Positions 25,859-35,545 of a DNA stretch of 41,535 nucleotides are shown piece after piece (positions within the stretch are counted from its first letter, which is position 1; every line of letters begins with the position of its first letter). The translations under genes were made by a program, and so were the position numbers. Under the pieces are notes generated by a model. The model was not told the DNA's origin and searched no databases. It saw nothing but the letters and a program-made list of their open reading frames with translations. The stretch lies in NCBI GenBank assembly GCA_965372355.1, contig CBDVBZ010000011.1, positions 1 through 41,535 on the forward strand, given 5' to 3'. This DNA is from CBDVBZ01 sp965372355. GTDB lineage: Bacteria; Krumholzibacteriota; Krumholzibacteriia; WVZY01.

Positions 25859-27175
25859 TCATTCACCGCGAACATCCACGTAGAACTCGTCGCGAAGCCC
25901 CGTGAGATAGCCTTCGTAAGCGGTCGCGAGTTTTTCCTGCTCCGCCAGTTTGCGGAGATCGTCCGCCACTTCGTCGTACTTATACGGCCGCTCCCCCTCG
26001 GACTCGACAAGCTGCACGATACGAAACCCCGCCGGCTCGCGAAGCACCGGACTGATATCACCCTCATTCAAATCGGTGAGCACGTCCCGGAAGAATTCGG
26101 GGAGATCGGCCACCCGCAACCAGCCCAGGTCACCACCGGCTTCAGCGGTTGCCTTGTCATCGCTGTAACGCATCGCGGTTGAATCGAACGGTGCTCCCGC
26201 GACTAGCATGTCGTGCACCGAGTTCGCGTGTTCGAACACATCCTGAATATCATCGTCACCGGGTTTGACCTTTATTAGAATGTGACTCAGCTCGACTTCG
26301 TCGTTTGCCGGGTCCGCCCCCGTCATCTTGATCAGGTGATACCCGTAAGAAGAAAGCACGGGTTCGCTGACCTCGCCGATCGAGAGCCGCCCCGCGGCGC
26401 CCGCAAACGCCGGGTCGCTCAGATCCGATATCTTGAGTTTCCCCAACGCTCCCCCGTTCTTGCCGCTGGGGTCCTCGGAGTACTCGTGCGCTAGATCCTC
26501 GAAACTCTCGCCCGCCACAACACGTCTGTAGACACTATCGATGCGAGCCTTCGCCTGAGCCTGTGCCGACTGCGATGATTCCATTGAAATATAGATCGTT
26601 CTGAGACGGACAACCGCCGGTCGCATCGGCAGCGTGGCCTTGCGCTGCTGATACATCGCGAGTACCTCGGCATCCGTTATTTGAAGCGATCCCCGATCGA
26701 CCTCGCTGGCCAGCACGCGTTCCACGAGCATTCGATTGCGTATCTGCTCCCGAATGAACTGCTTCAGCTCGGACAGCGTCAACCCCTCCGACTCCAGGGC
26801 GCGGACGAACGCTTGTTCACCGCCAAGGTTGCGCCTGTTCTCTTCGATGGTTTGATCGACGTGTTTCTCGATCTCGCTGAACGATACCTCGATACCCAAA
26901 CGTCCCGCCTTGGCAACAATCAGCTTGCTATTGACGAGATCCAGCAGAACCTGTTCCTCCAGGCCGGCACGCTCTGCCGACGTCAGGTTCTTCACCCCCT
27001 GCTGGAGGATGATTTGCTTGACGGCCTGGTCAACCTCGCTACGAAATATCGCGCTGTCCTCGACCACCGCGACAATACTGTCGACCGGAACGGTTTCGCC
27101 GTACACCTGCAACGGTACCGTCAGGGCAATGAGCAGGAGGCTCATGCAACAGATGCTCCTTGTTGTACGGTGCAT
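25859..27175 (-). CDS. surA: SurA-like periplasmic peptidyl-prolyl isomerase/chaperone
   Basis: 438 residues: signal peptide (SLLLIALTVPLQVYG), a SurA N-terminal helical domain, then two parvulin domains and a short C-terminal helix. The N-domain signature runs VDSIVAVVEDSAIFRSEVDQ ... LLDLVNSKLIVAKAGRLGIEVS. Parvulin 1 spans about 185-285 (GESFEDLAHEYSEDPSGKNGGALG) and parvulin 2 about 290-390 (VELSHILIKVKPGDDD, GGDLGWLRVADLPEFF). SurA escorts unfolded outer-membrane proteins across the periplasm, consistent with the barrel and lipoproteins elsewhere in the window. First of three adjacent parvulin genes (counting from pdxA). Confidence 0.92.
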   Translation of the reverse strand: MHRTTRSICCMSLLLIALTVPLQVYGETVPVDSIVAVVEDSAIFRSEVDQAVKQIILQQGVKNLTSAERAGLEEQVLLDLVNSKLIVAKAGRLGIEVSFSEIEKHVDQTIEENRRNLGGEQAFVRALESEGLTLSELKQFIREQIRNRMLVERVLASEVDRGSLQITDAEVLAMYQQRKATLPMRPAVVRLRTIYISMESSQSAQAQAKARIDSVYRRVVAGESFEDLAHEYSEDPSGKNGGALGKLKISDLSDPAFAGAAGRLSIGEVSEPVLSSYGYHLIKMTGADPANDEVELSHILIKVKPGDDDIQDVFEHANSVHDMLVAGAPFDSTAMRYSDDKATAEAGGDLGWLRVADLPEFFRDVLTDLNEGDISPVLREPAGFRIVQLVESEGERPYKYDEVADDLRKLAEQEKLATAYEGYLTGLRDEFYVDVRGE

Positions 27176-27187
27176 GGACCCTTCCTT

Positions 27188-28099
27188 CTAGGGGCGACTG
27201 GTGAGCGTATCCGGACGGCGAGCACCCCCGAGAGCGTATACGCGTTCCATTATCTCTATATCAGCTTTGTTTCTCAGGGATATGATCAGGCTGTCGTAGA
27301 CCGCCTCACGCTTCTTGAGCATGAGGTTGTTGGCAATCTCCATCTGCGCGTCCTCGAACTCCAGCCTGTATCTTGCATCCCGTATATCAGCAACCTTTAT
27401 CAAGTGGTACCCGAACTCCGACTCGATGATCTCGCTCACCTCACTCAGCTTCAAACCGAACACGACGCTCTCGAACTCGGGAATCATGCTCCCTTTCGAC
27501 AAATAACCAAGATCGCCTCCGGACCCCGAGTGCTTGTCGATCGAGTACTTCCTCGCCAGGTACGTAAAGCTCCTCTTGCCAACTTGTGATTTGACTTTCT
27601 CAGCCTCTTCGAGTGTGTTGACAAGAATGTGACTCACCCTTACATCGGTCACGTACTCTCTTTCATGGGCATCGTAGTAAGCACGGATCTCTTCGTCGGA
27701 CACCATAGCCTTGTCCCGAATGACCTTCTGGACGAGCTGATCGGCAACGAGATCCTTGCGGTACTGTTCCAGACGCGCCTCGATATCCGAAACTACGACA
27801 AGACCGGACTTCATCCCCGCATCGTACAGGAGCTGTGTTGTTATCCAACGATCGAGGTACTCCTGCAATTCCTCCGATGTGAGAACGCTGCGATAATCCT
27901 CCGGGAGGAAGTAGCGGAACTCCCGCTCGGTCAGCGTCTCCTGGTTCACCCTGACAAGAACAGGTGACGTGTCTTTTTTTGCGGTCATCGTCCGCCGCTC
28001 GCACCCGGCGCCCACAAGCGCCGCCATGACAAGCAGAGCGACACCCACCAGGACCACGGCAGGGCCTCGAGTTCGGCGTTTGCGTCTGATTATCACCAT
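27188..28099 (-). CDS. Parvulin-type isomerase lipoprotein (PrsA/PpiC-like)
   Basis: 303 residues. A basic N-terminus and hydrophobic segment end in a lipobox (AALVGAGC, Cys about 33), so it should be membrane-anchored. The N-terminal helical region holds YRSVLTSEELQEYLDRWITTQ. A single parvulin domain follows at about 165-265 (VSHILVNTLEEAEKVK, YSIDKHSGSGGDLGYLSKGS, SEFGYHLIKV). The layout resembles PrsA/PpiD-like foldases that help exported proteins fold. Stop and start lie close to neighbouring parvulin genes (12 bases to surA-like, 15 to the next upstream), so one transcript is likely. Confidence 0.9.
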   Translation of the reverse strand: MVIIRRKRRTRGPAVVLVGVALLVMAALVGAGCERRTMTAKKDTSPVLVRVNQETLTEREFRYFLPEDYRSVLTSEELQEYLDRWITTQLLYDAGMKSGLVVVSDIEARLEQYRKDLVADQLVQKVIRDKAMVSDEEIRAYYDAHEREYVTDVRVSHILVNTLEEAEKVKSQVGKRSFTYLARKYSIDKHSGSGGDLGYLSKGSMIPEFESVVFGLKLSEVSEIIESEFGYHLIKVADIRDARYRLEFEDAQMEIANNLMLKKREAVYDSLIISLRNKADIEIMERVYALGGARRPDTLTSRP

Positions 28100-28114
28100 C
28101 GCGTGCCACTCATC

Positions 28115-29827
28115 TTATGCTCTCGGAGTACGGCGGGGTACGATCTTCACTTTCTTGACGTTCTTCTCAAAGATCTCGATGTTGTATTCATCGCGCCACT
28201 TTGCCAGAAGCTCATCCAACCGCTTCTCGTTCGCTTCCTCCTTGAGTATGTGGTTGATACCATTCTGGGCCTTGCTGATCGGGACATATCCCTCTGCTTC
28301 TTTCGCGACGAGCTTGGCGATCACCCAGCCTTGCTCGATCTCGAACACTCTCGAGATGTCCCCCACATCCCGAAGCGAAGAAGCGGCGTCATCGAGCTCC
28401 GGTCTGTCCCCGACCTCCACGAAGACTTCGTTCATGCCGGTGTCCTTAAGTTCCTTGGGCGATGCGTATTCCATGGCAATCCTCTGAAACGTGCCACCAC
28501 TGACCGCGCGCTGTCTCGCGTGTTCGGCAGACAGTTTGTCGGGGGTCAGTATGATCTGGAACCGTCGGCGCTCACCCGAATGGAACTGCTCTTTGTTGTC
28601 TCTGTAGTAAGCCTCGATCTTATCCCACGGAACACTGGTCTGTTGCGCAACGAGGTCCCAGTAGAGACGGTTCACCATGAGCTCTTCTCTTTTTCTGTTG
28701 AACATCTCGGCAACCTCGGGCTCGTTCTCGATCCCTGACACCGCCAGCTCCACCTCGATCAGGTCGTTCATAATGACATCGAGGATAAACTTCCTTAGCC
28801 CACCGAGGCGAAGCTCTTTACGTGGCCTCTGAGCAAAATGGGCGCGGTCGTACAGATCGGAAAAGTCCCTTATCGTCATTACCTCCTCGTTGTATGAGGC
28901 AACGGGTTTATCGAGGTCTTCGAGCTCGATGTCGAGGAGCGGATAGACCTCTGTATCACGATTCGGCGGATTCAGAATACCGCGATCCGGGGGCATCGCA
29001 TTGAGAATGATTTTGAGTTGGTCGTCGTAGAACTGAAAGCCGTGCCGCTCTCTGATTTCCAGGGATAACTCATACGTAGCCCTCAGCTGCTTCTGCTGGG
29101 TGGCAATCCGACGGACCCGCTCCTCAACTTCCGCGAGGGGCCTCTTTGGCGGCTGGCTCTTGCTGATGACCTTTATGACAAAGTATCCATACTGGTTTAT
29201 GATCGGGTTCGTCACGCCGCCGACATCCGTGCTGAAGAGCTCATCCTGAAAGTGCGGCGGGAACTGTCCGTAGCTTGCCGAAATCTGTCTGCCGCCTACG
29301 GCGGCATCAGGGCCACGCGAGTATTGTTTGCACACACTCTCGAAATCATGACCCGCAACCAACAGATCGCGAACCTCGTTGCCCTCCGCCTCTGTATCGG
29401 TAAGGACCTGTTTTACCTGATAGACGAGCCCATACATGTTGTGAACCTCTTCGATGTCTTTCTCGGTGACCTGGAGCTTCGAGCGGACTTTGACATGCAG
29501 GTAGCCGCTCTGCAGCCCGATCGTTCGGAATGTCCGCATACCATCGACAACCATCGCGTCCTTGTCGTAACCGAGCTCATCTGCCTTGAGCGCAAGCACC
29601 TCCCGATCGATCATCGTATCGAGAAACTCGAGCAACCCCGCCGTATCCATGGTCGGGGGCAGATACTCGGGACCGACCGAATTGATAGCCTTTTCGTATT
29701 CGGCCAACGTTATGACCCGATCCTCCACTTTCGCCACCGGCGAATCGCCCGCGTTCTTGCTGCATGACGCCACAAGCAACAGGGGAATCCAGAGGACGCA
29801 TACCAATCGTCTTATACTAAATCGCAT
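28115..29827 (-). CDS. Large parvulin-type isomerase lipoprotein
   Basis: 570 residues with a lipobox (LLVASC, Cys about 22). After a SurA-like helical region come two parvulin-related domains. The first spans about 130-245 (YQVKQVLTDTEAEGNEVRDLL ... RGPDAAVGGRQISASYGQFPPHF ... NQYGYFVIKVISK). The second spans about 420-520 (RRFQIILTPDKLSAEHA ... EIEQGWVIAKLVAKEAEG). The second domain lacks the usual SHIL motif (it reads FQIIL), so it may be catalytically weak. AAGGAG precedes the ATG. Mfd lies 103 bases upstream. It is probably a periplasmic folding factor anchored in the membrane. Confidence 0.87.
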   Translation of the reverse strand: MRFSIRRLVCVLWIPLLLVASCSKNAGDSPVAKVEDRVITLAEYEKAINSVGPEYLPPTMDTAGLLEFLDTMIDREVLALKADELGYDKDAMVVDGMRTFRTIGLQSGYLHVKVRSKLQVTEKDIEEVHNMYGLVYQVKQVLTDTEAEGNEVRDLLVAGHDFESVCKQYSRGPDAAVGGRQISASYGQFPPHFQDELFSTDVGGVTNPIINQYGYFVIKVISKSQPPKRPLAEVEERVRRIATQQKQLRATYELSLEIRERHGFQFYDDQLKIILNAMPPDRGILNPPNRDTEVYPLLDIELEDLDKPVASYNEEVMTIRDFSDLYDRAHFAQRPRKELRLGGLRKFILDVIMNDLIEVELAVSGIENEPEVAEMFNRKREELMVNRLYWDLVAQQTSVPWDKIEAYYRDNKEQFHSGERRRFQIILTPDKLSAEHARQRAVSGGTFQRIAMEYASPKELKDTGMNEVFVEVGDRPELDDAASSLRDVGDISRVFEIEQGWVIAKLVAKEAEGYVPISKAQNGINHILKEEANEKRLDELLAKWRDEYNIEIFEKNVKKVKIVPRRTPRA

Positions 29828-29930
29828 TGAACTGACTCCTTATCTTTGAATACCAACCAAAACGCGATCAGCCGGCCCCATAAGCGGCCGCCTCGCCAAC
29901 AGTGGCCCTTTCCATGATTGCTACCGAAGT

Positions 29931-32900
29931 CTATGTTGACCGCCGAACGGCGGAGCGTCCCCCATTGCCATGCGTCCACGCAACGCTCAGCAGCTTTCCA
30001 ACTTCATCTACCCAGTCGGTGCCGCCGCGGTGGGTCAGCGTTAAGCCAAACGTATCCCCCGACTTAAACAGCACCCGACCCTCAAAGGTTTCAACCAGCG
30101 TCGCGCAAAGCTCGGGGCTCAGCGCCTTTCCGGGCTGGAATTCTATCACAATTCGGCCCGTCTTGAATTGGATAAGCGCAATGCCGAGCACCGTGGCCCT
30201 GAGCTTGATCCTCGTAAGCTCTAATAAATTAACAGCTTCTGGTGGAGGCGGGCCGAAGCGATCGGTGACCTCGTCCTCCAGCTCATCGACATCCGCGGGG
30301 TCCTCGATTCGGGCGAGATGTCTGTAAAGCGCCATCCGCTCGTTTTGTTCCTCCACATAGCGGTCCGGCAGAAAGCTCCGCCAACGGGTTTCTATCCGGC
30401 ACTGTGGCTGGTCGGTTTTTTCCTCGCCCCGAAGACCCTCCACCGCCGCTTTTAGCATCTTGCAGTAAAGATCGAAACCGACGGCAACGAGCTGGCCGTG
30501 CTGTTCCGTTCCGAGAATGTTGCCGGCCCCACGGGTCTCCAGATCACGCATCGCCAGGCGATAGCCGCTTCCCAACTCGATGAACTCTTCCATCGCCTGG
30601 AGACGTCGACTCGCCGATTCGGTTACCGAGAAGTTCCTCGGCACGAGCAGATACGCGAACGCCTGGCGCTCCCTTCGGCCGACGCGCCCTCTCAACTGAT
30701 AGAGATCGGCCAAACCGAACCGGTCGGCCCGGTTGATGATAATTGTGTTGACGTTTGGAAAGTCCAGACCTGACTCGATAATTGTTGTCGACACGAGAAC
30801 GTCAATCTTTCTCTCGATAAAAGCAACGATTGTCTCTTCGAGTTGCCTTTCGGGCATCTGCCCATGGCCCACGCCGAACCTCACACCGGGGAGCAGCCTT
30901 TGGAGAAAAGCCTGCATCGACTGAATCGATGCAACACGGTTGTGAAGAAAGAAAACCTGGCCACCCCGTGCAACCTCCCTGGAGATTGCATCAGCGATGG
31001 TTCGCTCATCGAAAACCGTCAGCTCGGTCCGGACTGGGTGACGGTTACGCGGGGGTGTGTCAATCACTGATATCGGTCTCAAGCCCGAGAGTGCCATGTA
31101 GAGAGTGCGGGGTATCGGTGTCGCCGTCATCGCAAGAACATCCACAGATTTCTTCAGCGTCTTGATCTTTTCCTTGTTGCGAACACCGAAGCGATGCTCC
31201 TCATCAATTATGAGAAGCCCGATATCGTTGAACTCAACGTCCTTTGAGAGCAGGCGGTGCGTGCCGATGACGATGTCCACTGCACGCGTTTTCAAATCTT
31301 CCACAACCGCTTTTTGCTGCGCCGTTGTTTTGAAACGGCTCAACATCTCGACACGGACGGGAAAGGGCGCCATGCGTTCGGAGAAAGTTCTGAAGTGTTG
31401 CAATGCAAGAATGGTCGTCGGTACGAGCACGGCGACCTGACGGCCTTCGTTTACCGCCTTGAAAGCCGCGCGGATGGCGACTTCCGTTTTGCCAAAACCA
31501 ACGTCACCGCAAACGAGCCGGTCCATCGGTTTTGCTGATTCCATATCGTCCTTGATCTCTCGGGTCGCCCTGAGCTGGTGGGGAGTTTCCTCAAAGGGAA
31601 ACGACGCCTCGAGTTCTTTCTGCCACGTTGTATCCGGACCGAACGGATCGCGTTGCGCGATCTCGCGTTGCGCGTAGGCACGGATCATGTCCTTTGCGAC
31701 CTCCTCCAGTGCCTTCTTTGTTCTTGCCTTCGTTCGCTGCCACTTCGAGCTGCCCAGGCGGTCCAGCGCCGGGACAACACCTTCTTTGCCGACGTACTTT
31801 TCGACAAGCGGCATCTGGCCCAGGGGCACGAATATCCGGTCGTTGCCGTGATAACGAATACTCAGGCACTCCGTCTCTCCTCCATCCACGGCAATCTTCT
31901 CTAGCCCCACGTATCGCCCGATGCCGTAGTCGACGTGAACCACAAAGTCACCTGCCTGCAGGCGATCGTGGTCGTACAGCCGAGTGCGTCGGACCTTTCG
32001 CCGTCGGGTCGGGCGCGGTAGGACGCGGTGGAAAATCTCGTGGTCTGTAAACACGGCAATCCCCGCCTGCTCCCACACAAAACCGGATGTCACCCAACCA
32101 ACAGGGAGATGCACGAGCTGTTCGTCGTCTTCGAGCATATCGGCTAAACGCTCGCGCTGTGTTTCGCTGTCCGAAAAGACGAGCACATCGATACTTTTGT
32201 GTCTGAGTTGGCGAATGAGTTTGACAAAGGGTTCGATTCTTCCCATCACGCTTGGGTGCTCACCCGTTTGAAACGTGATCATATCACTCGGTTTCCCCTC
32301 GTCGGGCCCCGCTGTGGCCCCGGATGCGGCAGCCTCGCTCGCCGGCCGCGTCACCTGCACCGGCAGCGACCAGAGATGAACGCACGACACTCCGTAAGAC
32401 TCGTAGTAGTCCATGGGCAGGATGTAATCATCGAAGGTGAGCAGCGGGTACTCACCCGACGTCTGCAGGGCCTTTTCAAACTCGGTCTCCAGTGTTTCTC
32501 TGGCTTGCCTGATCCCGGATTCACCCCAAAAGAAGATCGCCGGCGGTGTGGCAAAGTAATCGAGCACTGTGCCTGTGACCCCCATTGCAGGTGCATATCG
32601 TCCGAGCAGATAGGTAGAACGATGGTGCCCGATCTCATTGACGATTTCCCTTGCGGTGTCTTCCGCAATCTCCATCCCGAGAAGGCGCGTCTCGAGAGAG
32701 CTCAGCGAGTCTTCGTCGACCACAACACCGGTCGCCGGGAGCACGCGGATCGATTCGTTCTTGTCGATCGACCGCTGGGAATCGATGTCAAAGATCCGAA
32801 TCGAGATCAGTTCGTCGTCCGACAACTCGAGACGAACGGGATGCTCCCACGACGGATCGAAAACATCGATGATCGACCCCCGAACGGCGAACTGTCCCAG

Positions 32901-33446
32901 CCCATCGATTGCCGAAACACCTTCATACCCGACCGAGATCAGGTACTCGATCAGTTCTTCACGATCCAAACGCTCCCCGACACGGTAGACGCGGGTCCGC
33001 TCGGAGAGACCGGCGGCAGCCGTGGTTTTCTCGAGAAATCCGGGCAGGCTCGTTACAACGATGTCGATTTCGTTGCGGCTTATCCGATCCAGGCAGGCGT
33101 TGCGCCCGCCGCGAACTGTGAGGTTTTCCTTGTGCTCAAAAGGCTGTGGGAAGATTTCCTTTTCCGCAAAAAAGTCGATTCTTGCCGCCGACACCGTTCT
33201 GAGATCCGATGCTGCATCCCGGGCCGCCTCCTCGTCCGTGCAACACACAACCACCGGTCGTCCCAACAGCCCCCTAAGGGACTCTACGACCAGGACGGGC
33301 GACGAGCCTCGCAGACCGGTGATGTGTACATGCTGGCCTGGCTCGGTGATCAAGCTCGCGATCCGACGGACACCGCCCTGTCTGGCAACACGTTCGACCA
33401 GCGTGGAGGCACCCGAGGAAGGCAGTTTGCTGCTTGGTGGCAACAT
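29931..33446 (-). CDS. mfd: Transcription-repair coupling factor Mfd
   Basis: 1,171 residues from ATG 33446, the normal length. It releases RNA polymerase stalled at DNA lesions and recruits UvrA. Order: UvrB-like N-terminal domains (ending near residue 500), the RNA-polymerase interaction (CarD-like) module (LQAGDFVVHVDYGIGRYVGLEK), and superfamily 2 helicase motor. Motor motifs are Walker A GDVGFGKTEVAIRAAF, DEEH box IIDEEHRFGVRNKEK, and motif VI region LYQLRGRVGRRERQAFAYLLV. The C-terminal regulatory domain contains the usual ALYRHLARIEDP. The upstream longer frame starts inside the BatA-like gene and lacks support. The start lies four bases after that gene's stop. Confidence 0.96.
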   Translation of the reverse strand: MLPPSSKLPSSGASTLVERVARQGGVRRIASLITEPGQHVHITGLRGSSPVLVVESLRGLLGRPVVVCCTDEEAARDAASDLRTVSAARIDFFAEKEIFPQPFEHKENLTVRGGRNACLDRISRNEIDIVVTSLPGFLEKTTAAAGLSERTRVYRVGERLDREELIEYLISVGYEGVSAIDGLGQFAVRGSIIDVFDPSWEHPVRLELSDDELISIRIFDIDSQRSIDKNESIRVLPATGVVVDEDSLSSLETRLLGMEIAEDTAREIVNEIGHHRSTYLLGRYAPAMGVTGTVLDYFATPPAIFFWGESGIRQARETLETEFEKALQTSGEYPLLTFDDYILPMDYYESYGVSCVHLWSLPVQVTRPASEAAASGATAGPDEGKPSDMITFQTGEHPSVMGRIEPFVKLIRQLRHKSIDVLVFSDSETQRERLADMLEDDEQLVHLPVGWVTSGFVWEQAGIAVFTDHEIFHRVLPRPTRRRKVRRTRLYDHDRLQAGDFVVHVDYGIGRYVGLEKIAVDGGETECLSIRYHGNDRIFVPLGQMPLVEKYVGKEGVVPALDRLGSSKWQRTKARTKKALEEVAKDMIRAYAQREIAQRDPFGPDTTWQKELEASFPFEETPHQLRATREIKDDMESAKPMDRLVCGDVGFGKTEVAIRAAFKAVNEGRQVAVLVPTTILALQHFRTFSERMAPFPVRVEMLSRFKTTAQQKAVVEDLKTRAVDIVIGTHRLLSKDVEFNDIGLLIIDEEHRFGVRNKEKIKTLKKSVDVLAMTATPIPRTLYMALSGLRPISVIDTPPRNRHPVRTELTVFDERTIADAISREVARGGQVFFLHNRVASIQSMQAFLQRLLPGVRFGVGHGQMPERQLEETIVAFIERKIDVLVSTTIIESGLDFPNVNTIIINRADRFGLADLYQLRGRVGRRERQAFAYLLVPRNFSVTESASRRLQAMEEFIELGSGYRLAMRDLETRGAGNILGTEQHGQLVAVGFDLYCKMLKAAVEGLRGEEKTDQPQCRIETRWRSFLPDRYVEEQNERMALYRHLARIEDPADVDELEDEVTDRFGPPPPEAVNLLELTRIKLRATVLGIALIQFKTGRIVIEFQPGKALSPELCATLVETFEGRVLFKSGDTFGLTLTHRGGTDWVDEVGKLLSVAWTHGNGGRSAVRRST

Positions 33447-33450
33447 CGAA

Positions 33451-35538
33451 TCATGCCTTTCGGCCCAGCACAGATTCCAGAACGAGCGCTGATATGGCGA
33501 GCAACAGAAAAAGGGCGTAGACCTCGCGCCCCTGCTTCTCCCGCCGCAGGTTCGCCACAAGGTTGCCCGAGGTGTCAACCGTGCGGGCGGCACCGAGATA
33601 GGAGACGTTGAGAGGTTGAGGATTCAGATTCGATTCTCGCGGGTCAACGTTGACCACTGCCTGCGATATCACCGTCGTATCCGCAAGTAACCGATAAAAT
33701 CCGGGTTGCCGTGCCTGCGACATCATCGCCTTGGTCTCTCCCCCGGCCGAGTTGTAGAGGGCGGGCTTTCTCTCTTCGCCGCTTTCGCCAATGACACGAA
33801 GCTCGGCGCTCTGTCCGTTCCACGCCGCCGGCAGATCGAAGAACAGGTCCGAACCTGCGTAGTTCTCGCGATGCAGCTCCGATCCCTCCCCGCTGGCCAG
33901 ATACGACACCGCGGTATGTATCAATGGCAGGAACATCGGCGAGAGCGGCAAATCACCGCTTGGCATGTCGGGAGCCGCGGCTACGACGATCACGCGGCCC
34001 ATACCCCTCCGGCATTCCCAGATTCCGGGATCGCCGTTTCCAAGATAGGCGAGGGTCGAATCCGGCGCAATGCCCGAGACGGAAAGATGCTTGCGAACCC
34101 GGCTCCGCGACAGTAGCTCGAGTTCTTCCTCGCTGAATATGCTAAAGATCGGGTGATCGTCCTGGAATGCCGAGAAATGTTCCGCGCTCCCCGTCTCTTT
34201 TGGCGTGGCCTTCTGTATACCGAAATACCGGGCGACGTTCTCGTCACGCCAAAGGCCCTTGCGGTCGCTTCCCAGAAACACCATGACCGCGCCTCCACCA
34301 TGGATATAGCGCTTCAACAGTTCGAATCGCTTTGAGTCCAGTTCACGAGGCTCGGTCCAGACCACGACGCCCCTGTTCGGGAGGCTCGCCGCCGTCAGCT
34401 CTCTTTCGTCTATCACGTTGACGCTGAACTCGCCCTCTCCTGACCCGCGCGGGTTCAACGCCTTGTCCACATAGAAGTAGGCAGCTACCTGCTTGCCGTT
34501 ATCCGCAAACTTTCTGCCTCGCATCAGAGTAACGGGAATCTTCTGCGACACCTCGAGCAGAAAGTAGCGATCGTCATCAACGGGCAACCTGTCATGGTTC
34601 TTTGCCACCCTGCACCGGTACGTTCCCCAGTTGTTCATCGACACGGAGAACGCGACATTGGCGGATGCCGCCGGAGACAGGTGTACCAGCTTCTCACCCT
34701 TGCGTTTGCCGTCGATTACCAACTCGACAGGGAACTCGGCGTCTTTCAGCCGTGAATGGTTCGTCACCGCTACACCGATCCGCACGACTTCCCCGGGTCG
34801 GATCAGCTTGCGCGGTGTAAAAACCCTGTCAATGCCCACATTGTCGATCGCCTGTGTGTAAACTGGCAGCGCGATCACGCGGATGTCATCCGGCACATCC
34901 GCGACCAGCACCGAATCGGTTGTCTCCCGAAAATCGGAAATCACGTATACCTCACCGGTTTCTGTCTCGGATTGACCGATCTGGTCCAGCGCCATTTCGA
35001 TCGCTCGAGGAAGCGAGGCCGTTTCCTTTGTCACCTCGAGGGCCTCGATCGTGTTTTTGACAACCTGCCTATTTCTAGTTCCTGTGCCAAAAACCGACTC
35101 GCTCCTCGCCCCGCAGACGATCACGTCGATCAGATCATTGCCGCCGCTGTCATCAACGACTCTTCTGGCGATGTCTTTGGCGAGCGTGAACGCCGTCCCG
35201 GTTTCGTGTTCTGCACTCATGCTCATGCTTGCGTCGAGGCAGATCACGACGTGTTTGGGCACATTCCCCGGCATGAACAGCGCAGCGCTGTTGCGTATCG
35301 TCGGGCGGGCGAATGCAAGAGCGATCAATACGATGGCAAGCGTTCTCAGCAGAAGGACAATCCAACGCCGCAGATTGACCTTGCTCATTCTGCGCTGACT
35401 GAGCTCGACGATGAACTCGAGCGAGCTAAACGGCACCCTGCGTAAACGTCTTCGATTGAGAATATGAATAATGATCGGCAGCGCCATCGCAGCGAGGCCG
35501 AACAGAAAGAGTGTGTTCAAGAACCCGAGACCGAACAT
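33451..35538 (-). CDS. BatA-like membrane protein with von Willebrand factor A domain
   Basis: 695 residues. The N-terminus (FLNTLFLFGLAAMALPIIIHILNRRRLRRVPFSSL) is the BatA-N/aerotolerance signature: a membrane helix, then an HLxxRR motif. A second helix follows, then a VWA domain with an intact MIDAS opening, VVICLDASMSMS (about 95-105). A periplasmic beta-rich region and a C-terminal helix (VYALFLLLAISALVLESVLG) complete it. This type forms a membrane complex with DUF58 proteins and MoxR ATPases (the Bat system). Its role is linked to stress tolerance or envelope protein maturation. mfd begins just after it. Confidence 0.88.
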   Translation of the reverse strand: MFGLGFLNTLFLFGLAAMALPIIIHILNRRRLRRVPFSSLEFIVELSQRRMSKVNLRRWIVLLLRTLAIVLIALAFARPTIRNSAALFMPGNVPKHVVICLDASMSMSAEHETGTAFTLAKDIARRVVDDSGGNDLIDVIVCGARSESVFGTGTRNRQVVKNTIEALEVTKETASLPRAIEMALDQIGQSETETGEVYVISDFRETTDSVLVADVPDDIRVIALPVYTQAIDNVGIDRVFTPRKLIRPGEVVRIGVAVTNHSRLKDAEFPVELVIDGKRKGEKLVHLSPAASANVAFSVSMNNWGTYRCRVAKNHDRLPVDDDRYFLLEVSQKIPVTLMRGRKFADNGKQVAAYFYVDKALNPRGSGEGEFSVNVIDERELTAASLPNRGVVVWTEPRELDSKRFELLKRYIHGGGAVMVFLGSDRKGLWRDENVARYFGIQKATPKETGSAEHFSAFQDDHPIFSIFSEEELELLSRSRVRKHLSVSGIAPDSTLAYLGNGDPGIWECRRGMGRVIVVAAAPDMPSGDLPLSPMFLPLIHTAVSYLASGEGSELHRENYAGSDLFFDLPAAWNGQSAELRVIGESGEERKPALYNSAGGETKAMMSQARQPGFYRLLADTTVISQAVVNVDPRESNLNPQPLNVSYLGAARTVDTSGNLVANLRREKQGREVYALFLLLAISALVLESVLGRKA

Positions 35539-35545
35539 CGACGTC

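Noticed and set aside
33447..33593. Upstream extension of Mfd into the BatA-like gene
   Set aside because: The extra 49 residues are antisense-like, Cys/Arg-rich and absent from the family. ATG 33446 gives the normal N-terminus and spacing.
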